Shown here piece after piece: positions 6,602-14,944 of a stretch of DNA of 14,944 nucleotides; positions within the stretch are counted from its first letter, which is position 1, and every line of letters starts with the position of its first letter. The notes beneath the pieces were generated by a model. It saw only the letters and a program-made list of their open reading frames with translations. It made no database searches and was not told the DNA's origin. The position numbers and the translations under genes are program-made. Source of the DNA: an uncultured Eubacteriales bacterium (lineage in GTDB: Bacteria; Bacillota; Clostridia; Christensenellales; Aristaeellaceae); NCBI GenBank assembly GCA_900553295.1, contig USCR01000048.1:1-14944 (forward strand). Reading direction: 5' to 3'.

Positions 6602-7656
6602 GGGATGGCTCCTTCCATGCCGGACAGTATCTCCAGGGCCAGCGCCTTGGGGCGGCGCATGGCGGTGGGAATCGGCAACGCGTTGATTTCATTGGTAGTA
6701 GCGAATTGATACCCCGCAGGGGCTGTACCGGAAGCATGCAGCAGGTGAAGGCGCATTTCCCACACCTGATGGGTAAACACGTGCCTGGCAGGGCCCAGCG
6801 GGCGGATATACGTGCAGCTGAGCCCAAGGGAACGTTTAAGCGCCTTTACCAGCTGCGCGGGCGTTTTTTCACCCTCCAGCAAAGGGAAAACCCATAGCCC
6901 CTGCAACAGGTTCTCCGTCCGCTGACGCAGAAGCATGCGGTTCTCCTGCCGGAGAAGAACAACATCATAAGGAAGAAGCCGCGGAGGTGTGGAACGGCTT
7001 TTATGGGGAAGCTCCTCCGCGTCGCCCGTAGCATAGGCGTTGCACAGGGACGCCAAGGGACAGCGGGCGCAGTCCGGCGTACCGGGACAGCAATGGGATG
7101 CGCCCAGGTCCATCAGCGCCTGATTAAAGTCTCCGGGGCGCTGGGGCGGTATCCAGGATACGGCGATTGCGGCAATCTGCCGGGCCACGGAGGGGACCGC
7201 CACGTCCTCCCGGATACCAGCCACCCGGCTGACCACGCGGATAACATTGCCGTCCACCGCGGGGCAGGGAATGCCGAAAGCAATGCTGGCAATGGCCCCC
7301 GCTGTATAGGGACCGATACCGGTGATGCGCCGCAGATCTGCTGGATCGGCAGGCAAGCGGCCGCCGTAGGCGTCCATGACCTGCTGCGCGCCACGGTGCA
7401 GGTTTTGCGCACGCCGGTAATAGCCCAATCCCTCCCAGCATTTGAGCACGTCCTCCAGGGGCGCTTGCGCCAGTGCGGCCAGGGATGGAAAGCGTGCCAT
7501 AAACCGCGGGAAGTACGACCGTACGGTTTCCACCCGGGTTTGCTGAAGCATGGTTTCCGAGACCCATATGGCGTAGGGGTCTTGTACGCCGCGCCAGGGA
7601 AGCTCCCGGTGAAAACGGTCGTACCAGGGCAGCAACAAGTGCCCGATTTCTTCCAT
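6592..7656 (-). CDS. mutY: A/G-specific adenine DNA glycosylase
   Basis: MutY removes adenine mispaired with 8-oxoguanine in base-excision repair. The protein has 354 residues, the usual length. Visible are catalytic Glu34 in SETMLQQT, the helix-hairpin-helix ITGIGPYTAG (111-120) with Tyr117, catalytic Asp135 in VDGNV, and the [4Fe-4S] cysteines C189-x6-C196-x2-C199-x5-C205. A C-terminal NUDIX-like domain from about residue 228 reads 8-oxoG, and FTH at 294-296 matches the position of the FSH recognition loop in Geobacillus MutY. The ATG at 7656 follows AAGGAGG. It is the first gene of a two-gene unit with the overlapping methyltransferase and is divergent from groES. All key residues are present, so the enzyme should be active. 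Confidence 0.97.
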   Translation of the reverse strand: MEEIGHLLLPWYDRFHRELPWRGVQDPYAIWVSETMLQQTRVETVRSYFPRFMARFPSLAALAQAPLEDVLKCWEGLGYYRRAQNLHRGAQQVMDAYGGRLPADPADLRRITGIGPYTAGAIASIAFGIPCPAVDGNVIRVVSRVAGIREDVAVPSVARQIAAIAVSWIPPQRPGDFNQALMDLGASHCCPGTPDCARCPLASLCNAYATGDAEELPHKSRSTPPRLLPYDVVLLRQENRMLLRQRTENLLQGLWVFPLLEGEKTPAQLVKALKRSLGLSCTYIRPLGPARHVFTHQVWEMRLHLLHASGTAPAGYQFATTNEINALPIPTAMRRPKALALEILSGMEGAIPCD

Positions 7657-7687
7657 AAGGTAGATCCTCCTTCAATAAAGCGGTATT

Positions 7688-7696
7688 ATTCTACCA
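7688..7696 (-). promoter_or_regulatory. Candidate extended -10 promoter of mutY
   Basis: On the minus strand, TGGTAGAAT (7696-7688) fits an extended -10 (TGn plus TATAAT-like hexamer). It is preceded by T-rich DNA without a good -35 box. The start would fall near 7681, about 25 bases before the mutY ATG. Confidence 0.4.
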
Positions 7697-7708
7697 TGAA
7701 AAGGCAGC

Positions 7709-7780
7709 TAAAAAATAAGAAAAATTAAAAACATAAGAAATAATCTGAAAACAAAATAAAATATTTGAAATAAATAGATA
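7709..7780. other. AT-rich stretch with phased A-tracts
   Basis: Only 8 of these 72 bases are G or C, against G+C-rich coding DNA on both sides. A-tracts of 3-6 bases are centred near 7712, 7722, 7729, 7739, 7749, 7759 and 7769, close to the helical repeat, which predicts intrinsic curvature. It lies between the divergent mutY and groES promoters and could act as a distant upstream element for groES. Nothing here looks coding. Confidence 0.55.
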
Positions 7781-7836
7781 TTTGCTTGTAAACGCGAATT
7801 TCAAGCGAATTCATGCGTTTTTCGAAAAGTTTCCGC

Positions 7837-7865
7837 TTGCATGGTTTTACCAAATGCATTACACT
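7837..7865 (+). promoter_or_regulatory. Sigma-A-like promoter of groES-groEL
   Basis: TTGCAT (7837-7842) and TACACT (7860-7865) are 17 bases apart. Each hexamer matches the consensus at four of six positions. The expected start near 7872 puts the CIRCE element at the very beginning of the transcript, its usual place. Confidence 0.6.
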
Positions 7866-7879
7866 AACAACGTTCGATG

Positions 7880-8228
<349 letters not shown>

Positions 8229-8256
8229 GCTGATCCACCAAAATTGTATTGCTTAA

Positions 8257-9903
<1,647 letters not shown>

Positions 9904-9939
9904 GCCGTCTGCAGGTGCAGAAAAATTCAAAATAGAAGA

Positions 9940-9983
9940 GGCGCTGTCGCGGTGCAAAGTCACTGCGGCAGCGCCCTTTTTTT
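9940..9983 (+). terminator. Intrinsic terminator of groES-groEL
   Basis: A 15-base-pair stem (9940-9954 with 9961-9975, including two G-U pairs) closes a six-base loop, CAAAGT, and is followed directly by C and seven T residues. This is a classical rho-independent terminator. Confidence 0.95.
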
Positions 9984-10017
9984 ATGCGTCAGCCCATGCG
10001 CCCTGTATGGGGAAGCA

Positions 10018-10230
10018 TTACCGGCGGCGCCGAATCCAACGGGGAAGCCATTCCACCGCTAGGATCAAAGCGTAGAAACCTATCCAGCACAGGAAACTGA
10101 CAAGACGGATTTCCGGGGTCTGCACTGCTCCTGCGCCGTCTACGGGGCGAAAGAGAATGTGCAGAAGAATCACCAGGAAGATTAGCAGCTGAAGAATCTG
10201 AAAGGCTGACCAGCGGGAAACTTTTTTCAT
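10018..10230 (-). CDS. Small two-helix membrane protein, function unknown
   Basis: This 70-residue protein is not recognised as a member of any family. Two hydrophobic segments are visible, at about 10-27 (FQILQLLIFLVILLHILF) and 41-63 (IRLVSFLCWIGFYALILAVE...). The N-terminal MKK and the C-terminal RWIRRRR suggest both ends are cytoplasmic, with a short outside loop containing PVDGAGAVQTPE. AAGGAG precedes the ATG at 10230. It lies 21 bases downstream of the nucleotidyltransferase gene on the same strand, so the two are probably one transcript, but no functional link can be shown. The good ribosome binding site and charge pattern argue that it is real. Confidence 0.65.
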   Translation of the reverse strand: MKKVSRWSAFQILQLLIFLVILLHILFRPVDGAGAVQTPEIRLVSFLCWIGFYALILAVEWLPRWIRRRR

Positions 10231-10251
10231 GGGAGACGCTCCTTTTGGTGT

Positions 10252-11025
10252 TTATGGGCTCGTGTATACAGGCAAATTTTTACGCACTTGTGTCAGAAGC
10301 CATGCGGCGCATGACTGCAGGGCATGCCTGGGCGGAAAGGTGGCGCAACGGCCTTCGTAATGGGCCAATGCTGCCCGAATGCACTCGCTTTGATCCTTTG
10401 AAAGCCTGCTTAGCGCCCAGTGACCGCCTTGCAATTTGGAGCGTACAAGCCCATCATCCAGATAGGCCCAGGTCCTGCATAGATTTAGCAGCGTATAGGC
10501 AGGGTCGCTATCCAGCGTGGCGCCGGGTCCGATATCCGCCAGTATGCTATCCAGGTAGCAGGCAGGCGGAACCGCAGAGAACACTTCATGAATGGGTTTT
10601 CCGCACAGCACCAGGCCGGACTGCCGTGTCACGGTGATGTGAGCGGCCAAATCTTTGTCCACACCATGCATGGCTTTGCAATATCCTGCCAGATCCCGCG
10701 TGGCTTGGGGACGGTGCATCCTGGAATAATGGAGGACAAACGGCGTTGGATACTGAAAAGGCATGCAGGCATCCTGGCATAATACGCTTGTTTCCAGGCC
10801 CTTGGGGGGAGCGCTCGGTTCCAGGCGCAAAAGCCCGGCAATGAGCGCTTCCTTCTGCGCTGGACTGGGCTGTGCGTGGACAAGGGTGAGAAAGTCGATA
10901 TCGCTTCGGTTCCACTGGAAACAGCCCAGGGCTAAGGACCCATGGACATAGCAACCGATGAGCAGTTGTCCAAGCACGTCCTGATGCAGCTGACGAATGT
11001 TGTCCAGCAGCGCTTCCACAGTCAT
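10252..11025 (-). CDS. AadA-like aminoglycoside nucleotidyltransferase family protein (DUF4111)
   Basis: This 257-residue protein has an N-terminal nucleotidyltransferase fold with GS at 29-30, SDID at 41-44 (metal ligands Asp42, Asp44) and Glu78 in LETSVL, where AadA has its catalytic base. The C-terminal DUF4111 domain shows FVLHYS, DKDLAAHITVTRQSGLVLCG, the helix LLNLCRTWAYLDDG and HWALSRL. Family members adenylylate streptomycin or spectinomycin, but many chromosomal homologues give no known resistance, so the substrate is open. The start at 11025 has GGGAGGAA upstream. An extension to 11295 would run through the promoter and across the divergent gpr gene and is rejected. No transposon or integron features flank it, so it looks resident. 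Confidence 0.85.
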   Translation of the reverse strand: MTVEALLDNIRQLHQDVLGQLLIGCYVHGSLALGCFQWNRSDIDFLTLVHAQPSPAQKEALIAGLLRLEPSAPPKGLETSVLCQDACMPFQYPTPFVLHYSRMHRPQATRDLAGYCKAMHGVDKDLAAHITVTRQSGLVLCGKPIHEVFSAVPPACYLDSILADIGPGATLDSDPAYTLLNLCRTWAYLDDGLVRSKLQGGHWALSRLSKDQSECIRAALAHYEGRCATFPPRHALQSCAAWLLTQVRKNLPVYTSP

Positions 11026-11075
11026 GGGGCATTCCTCCCGTTGAAAGGTCTTGGCAGGCTGGTGAGCGCATTTCC

Positions 11076-11105
11076 ATTGTAGTACGCAGGCAGGAAAGGT
11101 GTCAA
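11076..11105 (-). promoter_or_regulatory. Promoter of the aad-like operon
   Basis: On the minus strand, TTGACA (11105-11100) and TACAAT (11081-11076) are separated by 18 bases, a good sigma-A promoter. Start near 11069 gives a leader of about 45 bases to the ATG at 11025. Confidence 0.75.
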
Positions 11106-11121
11106 TAGTAGGCTGCTGCTG

Positions 11122-11151
11122 GTATCCTTTTGACCGAATGGGTGCATACTT
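11122..11151 (+). promoter_or_regulatory. Candidate sigma-G-type promoter of gpr
   Basis: GTATC (11122-11126), 18 bases, CATACTT (11145-11151). Against the B. subtilis sigma-G pattern GHATR-N18-CATHHTA this is 4 of 5 and 6 of 7. gpr is a forespore (sigma-F/sigma-G) gene in Bacillus, which fits. The predicted start near 11158 falls inside the ribosome binding region, a weakness of this call. Confidence 0.4.
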
Positions 11152-11170
11152 GTACAAGGGAGGCGAGAGG

Positions 11171-12067
11171 ATGCAGAACGCAAGAACGGATCTTGCCATG
11201 GAACGCACCGGCAATATGCCGGACAGCGCGCGGGGCATTGAGGTAAGCAGCCGCTGCCAGGGCGCTGTGGAGACCACGCTGGTGCGCATTATCAATCAAG
11301 AAGCGGCAAAGCGCCTGAGCAAGGCGCAGGGGGAGTACTGGACGCTGCAACATCCATGCCTCCCGGAGCTTGACCCGGAGGAGCGCATGCGCATGGCGGA
11401 GCTCACTGCCGGCGAGATACGGCGAATGCTCCCGCGGGAGGGCGCGGTGCTGGTGGTCGGGCTGGGAAACCGGTATATGACGGCGGATGCCCTGGGGTCC
11501 AGGACCGCGGAGGGCGTCTATGTGACCCGGCACCTGAAGGCGCAGGAACGGCGTACATTGCGCCCCGTAAGCGCCATGGCGCCTGGGGTGCTGGGCATTA
11601 CAGGGGTAGAAACGGCGGAAATGGTCCGCGGCGTGGTGGAACGGGTGCAGCCCCAGGCGGTTATCGCGGTGGATGCGCTGGCAGCCATGGAGACCAAACG
11701 CATATGTACCACCATCCAGGTGACGGACACGGGCATTCAGCCCGGAAGCGGCGTGGGAAACCATCGCGCGGGACTAACCAGGGAAACGCTGGGTGTGCCG
11801 GTAATTGCCGTGGGGATTCCCATGGTGGTGTATGCCTCCACCATTGTCCGGGATGCGTTGAAGGATATTTTGGCACAGGGAAGCACGGAAGACGCGGCGG
11901 AAGCCATGGCTGAGCGGCTTTCCAAAGGGGCGCTGGGGGAAATGGTCGTGACGCCCCGAAGCATCGATGAACTGGTGGCGCACTTAGCCGATACCCTGGC
12001 GCTGGCCATCAATATCGCATTGCAGCCCTCTTTTACGGCGCGGGAGCTATCCTTCCGCCTCCACTGA
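11171..12067 (+). CDS. gpr: Germination protease GPR
   Basis: GPR degrades the small acid-soluble spore proteins (SASP) during germination and is an aspartic protease made as an inactive zymogen in the forespore. The protein has 298 residues, shorter than the roughly 370 of Bacillus GPR. TDLAME at 6-11 resembles both the SASP cleavage site and the zymogen self-cleavage site. The catalytic-type Asp residues appear in GLGNRYMTADALG (Asp106) and VIAVDALA (Asp168), and GSGVGNHRAGLTRETLGVPVIAVG is family-typical. The ATG at 11171 follows GGGAGG. In-frame ATGs further upstream precede or overlap the promoter. spoIIP follows in the order found in Bacillus. It shows that the organism can form spores. 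Confidence 0.96.
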   Translation: MQNARTDLAMERTGNMPDSARGIEVSSRCQGAVETTLVRIINQEAAKRLSKAQGEYWTLQHPCLPELDPEERMRMAELTAGEIRRMLPREGAVLVVGLGNRYMTADALGSRTAEGVYVTRHLKAQERRTLRPVSAMAPGVLGITGVETAEMVRGVVERVQPQAVIAVDALAAMETKRICTTIQVTDTGIQPGSGVGNHRAGLTRETLGVPVIAVGIPMVVYASTIVRDALKDILAQGSTEDAAEAMAERLSKGALGEMVVTPRSIDELVAHLADTLALAINIALQPSFTARELSFRLH

Positions 12068-12068
12068 C

Positions 12069-12097
12069 GCATATTCATGCCTTGGGCTTCATACCAT
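12069..12097 (+). promoter_or_regulatory. Sigma-E-type promoter of spoIIP
   Basis: GCATATT (12069-12075), 14 bases, CATACCAT (12090-12097). This matches the B. subtilis sigma-E pattern KMATATT-N14-CATACAHT at all 7 positions of the -35 and 7 of 8 of the -10. It starts two bases after the gpr stop. spoIIP is a mother-cell sigma-E gene in Bacillus, which agrees. Confidence 0.75.
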
Positions 12098-12127
12098 GTA
12101 TCAATTCTTGGGATGAGGTGCGCAACC

Positions 12128-13114
12128 ATGCGGATGATTGTGTGGAGCAGGGGACAGGCACTGGCGGTATTGTCCATGATATTGGGACTAACCATGGGGG
12201 TAACGGCACTGTTATTGTGGTCTCCTGGCGGGAAGCCGCCGGAGGAAGACGCGGTGGCAGCCTTTGCGGCCGGGAGCCTGTTCACCATGGATGAAACGCC
12301 GGAAGCAACAGAAGGAGTGGTGGAAATCCCTGTATATTACGATGAAAATACACAAGCGGTGGAAGAAACATCGCAAATTAAGGATGATAATTCATATATA
12401 GTGGAGGAGACACCCTCTCCTACGGAAAATCGGGAACTGCGGGTGGAGATCATCCGCGCAACCCCCGTACCTCCAGTGGAAAAATCCATTCTGATTTACC
12501 ATACGCATACTTGGGAAGCCTTTGCCCAGGTGGAAGAAGCGCCCTATGAGGAAACGGAAAAGTGGCGGACCAAAGACAATAACGCAAATGTGGTGGCTGT
12601 GGGCGAAGCGCTGACTGCGGCATTACAGGCCATGGGTTACACAGTGGTCCACGATACTACCGCCTTTGAGCCGCCCAACCTAAGCGATGCCTACACACGT
12701 TCTCTGGCCATGCTGGAGGAACGAATCAATCGCGGCGAAAGCTATGACCTGTACATTGACCTGCATCGGGATGCCTATGTGGAGGGCTCCGGCATTGCGC
12801 AAACGGTAAACATTGGCGGAGAGGAAGTTGCCCGCCTTATGATGCTGATTGGAAAGGGAACAGGGGATAGCTTTACCGTAAAGCCTGACTGGGAAGCCAA
12901 CTATGCGCTGGCGGAACGTATCACGGAGGCGCTGAATGACATCAAGGAAGATTTCTGCCGCCGTATCAGCGTAAAGACCGGACGGTTCAACCAGCATGTC
13001 GCCTCCAACTGCGTCTTAATCGAATGCGGCAACAATATGAACACCCTGGAGGAAGTGCTGCGCAGCGTGCCCTACCTGGCCCAGGCCATACAGCAGGCCC
13101 TGGAGGAAACGTAA
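12128..13114 (+). CDS. spoIIP: Stage II sporulation protein P (peptidoglycan amidase/endopeptidase)
   Basis: SpoIIP works with SpoIID and SpoIIM to degrade septal peptidoglycan so that the mother cell can engulf the forespore. The protein has 328 residues: a short basic start, a membrane anchor at about 10-32 (ALAVLSMILGLTMGVTALLL), an acidic low-complexity linker at about 55-110, and the SpoIIP catalytic domain from about 115. Candidate metal or catalytic residues lie in LIYHTHTWE (122-130), DLHRD (211-215), FNQH (287-290) and IECGN with Glu299. The ATG at 12128 has GAGGTG seven bases upstream. The in-frame ATG at 12077 lies inside the sigma-E-type promoter and cannot be on that transcript. 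It lies downstream of gpr, as in Bacillus, but has its own promoter. Confidence 0.95.
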   Translation: MRMIVWSRGQALAVLSMILGLTMGVTALLLWSPGGKPPEEDAVAAFAAGSLFTMDETPEATEGVVEIPVYYDENTQAVEETSQIKDDNSYIVEETPSPTENRELRVEIIRATPVPPVEKSILIYHTHTWEAFAQVEEAPYEETEKWRTKDNNANVVAVGEALTAALQAMGYTVVHDTTAFEPPNLSDAYTRSLAMLEERINRGESYDLYIDLHRDAYVEGSGIAQTVNIGGEEVARLMMLIGKGTGDSFTVKPDWEANYALAERITEALNDIKEDFCRRISVKTGRFNQHVASNCVLIECGNNMNTLEEVLRSVPYLAQAIQQALEET

Positions 13115-13405
13115 GCGACGTGCCATAGGGTATGTTTTCCCGGAAGATTTGGAAATTCAGCAAGAGAAAATGGGAAAAAATAGAGGAAAGTGCGCAAGTT
13201 GTGTTGAATTGTATTCTATATGGGCTTGCGACAGATTCCCCAGCGGGCGATACGTACGGCGCTGAAAACGCGGTGGTTTGCGCGGTGCTGCAAAGCCAGG
13301 GGTGAAAAATGCACAAGTGCCTATCCTTTTGCAGAAAAAAATGAGAAGCATTCGCTTTCCCCGGAAAATCCGTCGGGAGCTGGGCGAAGAGAAGGAGACA
13401 ATACC
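13115..13405. other. Intergenic region before glmM, no clear feature
   Basis: These 291 bases hold no convincing gene, terminator or riboswitch. TATTCT (13212-13217) and TATATG (13217-13222) could serve as a -10 box, but no -35 box stands at a proper distance. The first half is A-rich and the second half G+C-rich. The glmM frame is open through 13220-13405, but the text is not family-like. Confidence 0.5.
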
Positions 13406-14791
13406 ATGGGAAAATACTTTGGCACCGATGGCTTCCGCGGCGAGGCCAATGTCAACCTGACGGCGGACCATGCGTATAAGGTGGGCCGCTTTTTGGGGTG
13501 GTACTATGGCGAGCGCAAACGCCAGGCGGGAGATAATTCCCCGGCACGGGTGGTCATCGGTAAGGATACCCGGCGGTCCAGCTACATGTTTGAATACTCG
13601 CTGGTGGGTGGCTTGGTGGCCTCCGGCGCGGATGCCTACCTGATGCATGTTACCACCACGCCTTCCGTGGCATACATTGCCCGAGTGGACGCCTTCGACT
13701 GCGGCATCATGATTTCAGCCAGCCACAATCCCTATTACGATAATGGGATCAAGCTCATCAATGGCCGCGGGGAAAAGATGGATGATGAGACCATCGCCCT
13801 GGTGGAGGCATATCTGGACGGTAAGCTGGAAGCCTTTGGGCAGGCATGGCCAGAGATTCCCTTTGCCACCCGGGAAAAGATTGGCTGCACGGTGGACTAT
13901 GTATCCGGCCGGAACCGTTATATCGGTTACCTGATCTCCCTGGGGATGTTCTCATTCCGGGGCATAAAGGTGGGGCTGGACTGTGCCAACGGCAGCGCCT
14001 GGAGCATTGCAAAGGCGGTGTTTGACGCCCTGGGAGCCACCACCTGCGTGATCAACGCGGAACCCAACGGCCTGAACATCAACCGGGACGCAGGCTCTAC
14101 CCATATTGAGGGGTTGCAGAAGCTGGTGGTGGAAAAAGGGCTGGATGTAGGCTTTGCGTACGATGGCGATGCAGACCGCTGCCTGTGCGTAGATGAAAAG
14201 GGGAACGTGATCACCGGCGACCATATCCTGTACATCTATGGCCGGTACATGAAAGAGCGTGGAAAGCTGCTGACCAACACCGTGGTGACGACGGTCATGT
14301 CCAATTTCGGCCTGTACAAAGCCTTTGACGAACTGGGAATTAACTATGCAAAAACCGCGGTGGGGGACCGGTATGTGTATGAATACATGATGAAAAACGG
14401 TAACCGCATTGGCGGAGAGCAATCCGGTCACATCATTTTCACCAAATATGCCAGTACGGGCGACGGCATTTTGACCAGCCTGAAGATGATGCAAGTCCTG
14501 ATAGACAGGAAAAAGCCGCTCAGCGAGCTGGCAGCGCCCCTGAAGATCTATCCCCAGGTGCTTGAAAATGTCCGGGTGAAGGATAAGGCAGCGGCGCAGG
14601 CTGATCCGGATGTGCAAGCGGCTGTGCAGCGTGTGACAGAAAAGCTGGGGGAGACGGGACGCATTCTGGTCCGTGAATCCGGTACGGAGCCTGTGGTTCG
14701 CGTGATGGTGGAAGCGGAGAACGAACCCGTATGCCGCGCATATGTGGAAGAAGTGGTGCATATTCTGCAGGAGAAGGGCCACATGGCATAA
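13406..14791 (+). CDS. glmM: Phosphoglucosamine mutase
   Basis: GlmM converts glucosamine-6-phosphate to glucosamine-1-phosphate on the way to UDP-GlcNAc for peptidoglycan. The protein has 461 residues, slightly longer than the usual 445-450. The four family signatures are intact: the N-terminal GKYFGTDGFRG, the phosphoserine loop ISASHNP with Ser106, the Mg2+-binding DGDADR at 253-258, the sugar-binding GEQSGH at 337-342, and the phosphate-binding RESGTEP at 423-429. The ATG at 13406 has AAGGAG eight bases upstream. In-frame ATGs upstream give non-conserved sequence. It is probably transcribed alone. A hairpin follows 34 bases after the stop. Confidence 0.96.
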   Translation: MGKYFGTDGFRGEANVNLTADHAYKVGRFLGWYYGERKRQAGDNSPARVVIGKDTRRSSYMFEYSLVGGLVASGADAYLMHVTTTPSVAYIARVDAFDCGIMISASHNPYYDNGIKLINGRGEKMDDETIALVEAYLDGKLEAFGQAWPEIPFATREKIGCTVDYVSGRNRYIGYLISLGMFSFRGIKVGLDCANGSAWSIAKAVFDALGATTCVINAEPNGLNINRDAGSTHIEGLQKLVVEKGLDVGFAYDGDADRCLCVDEKGNVITGDHILYIYGRYMKERGKLLTNTVVTTVMSNFGLYKAFDELGINYAKTAVGDRYVYEYMMKNGNRIGGEQSGHIIFTKYASTGDGILTSLKMMQVLIDRKKPLSELAAPLKIYPQVLENVRVKDKAAAQADPDVQAAVQRVTEKLGETGRILVRESGTEPVVRVMVEAENEPVCRAYVEEVVHILQEKGHMA

Positions 14792-14825
14792 TTCTGCGCC
14801 AAGGCAAACGGCCTGATCCGATGAT

Positions 14826-14858
14826 AAGCCGGTACCTCAAAGAGTGAGGTACCGGCTT
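14826..14858. terminator. Hairpin after glmM, terminator-like without T-tract
   Basis: Perfect 14-base arms, AAGCCGGTACCTCA and TGAGGTACCGGCTT, enclose the loop AAGAG. The stem is strong and well placed after glmM, but it is followed by CAGCATG rather than a T-run, so simple intrinsic termination is not assured. Confidence 0.55.
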
Positions 14859-14865
14859 CAGCATG

Positions 14866-14933
14866 TCGCAAAAGTGGTTTTCACCACTTTTGCGAAGAAG
14901 CAAATTCGGCCAACCAGAGGTCGTCCGAATTTG
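14866..14933. repeat. Two adjacent hairpins, possible dispersed palindromic repeat
   Basis: Hairpin one has 13-base arms (14866-14878 and 14883-14895) around TTTC. Hairpin two has 9-base arms, CAAATTCGG and CCGAATTTG (14901-14909 and 14925-14933), with an inner ACC-AGA-GGT. Neither is followed by a T-run, and nothing coding overlaps them convincingly. The window ends 11 bases later. Compact non-coding palindromes of this kind are often dispersed repeats. Copy number cannot be judged from one window. Confidence 0.4.
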
Positions 14934-14944
14934 TAAGGAATTGA

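Noticed and set aside
11026..11295. 90-residue N-terminal extension of the aad-like protein
   Set aside because: It would cross the operon's own promoter and run antisense into gpr. The 11025 ATG has a good ribosome binding site and the fold begins there.
13230..13345. Possible riboswitch or attenuator before glmM
   Set aside because: Only weak five-pair stems such as CAGCG/CGCTG can be drawn, with no known riboswitch core motif and no following terminator.
13220..13405. 62-residue N-terminal extension of GlmM
   Set aside because: GlmM proteins begin at MGKYFGTDG, and AAGGAG is properly placed before 13406.

Overview
The window reads as chromosomal DNA of an endospore-forming member of the Clostridia (Firmicutes) with moderately high G+C coding sequence. 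The evidence is a germination protease gene (gpr) followed by spoIIP, a HrcA-type CIRCE operator ahead of groES-groEL, AGGAGG-type ribosome binding sites almost everywhere, and a MarR/heterodimeric ABC exporter operon of a kind common in this group. The genus cannot be read from the sequence. A Christensenellales- or Oscillospirales-like gut lineage is a guess.

Layout. (1) 1-3783, minus strand: an overlapping operon of a MarR regulator and two half-size ABC exporter subunits. Its last gene is cut off near position 57-62 by a junction with the 3' part of an oppositely oriented GNAT acetyltransferase gene. (2) 3998-5424, plus strand: a PadR regulator behind a perfect consensus promoter, then a helical-domain/DUF4097 protein carrying nine SGD-type beta repeats. 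Together they look like an envelope-stress signalling pair. (3) 5480-7656, minus strand: mutY and an RlmL/YpsC-type rRNA methyltransferase with overlapping ends, meeting region 2 tail to tail at a shared hairpin. (4) 7657-9983, plus strand: an AT-rich phased A-tract stretch, a sigma-A-like promoter, a perfect CIRCE element, groES, groEL and a strong terminator. (5) 10018-11025, minus strand: an AadA-like (DUF4111) nucleotidyltransferase and a small two-helix membrane protein. (6) 11171-13114, plus strand: gpr and spoIIP, each with its own sporulation-sigma-like promoter (sigma-G-like and sigma-E-like). (7) 13406-14791, plus strand: glmM, followed by three successive hairpins up to the window edge.

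How the genes relate. Most are housekeeping or stress genes: chaperonin, base-excision repair, rRNA modification, cell-wall precursor synthesis and sporulation. The two regulator-target pairs, MarR-exporter and PadR-DUF4097, form a back-to-back block with facing promoters and look like a drug or envelope stress response. I did not find a clearly new system. The points most worth a second look are the gene-breaking junction at the left edge, the paired MarR-operator candidates, the sigma-E-like promoter that decides the spoIIP start, and the hairpin cluster at the right edge.
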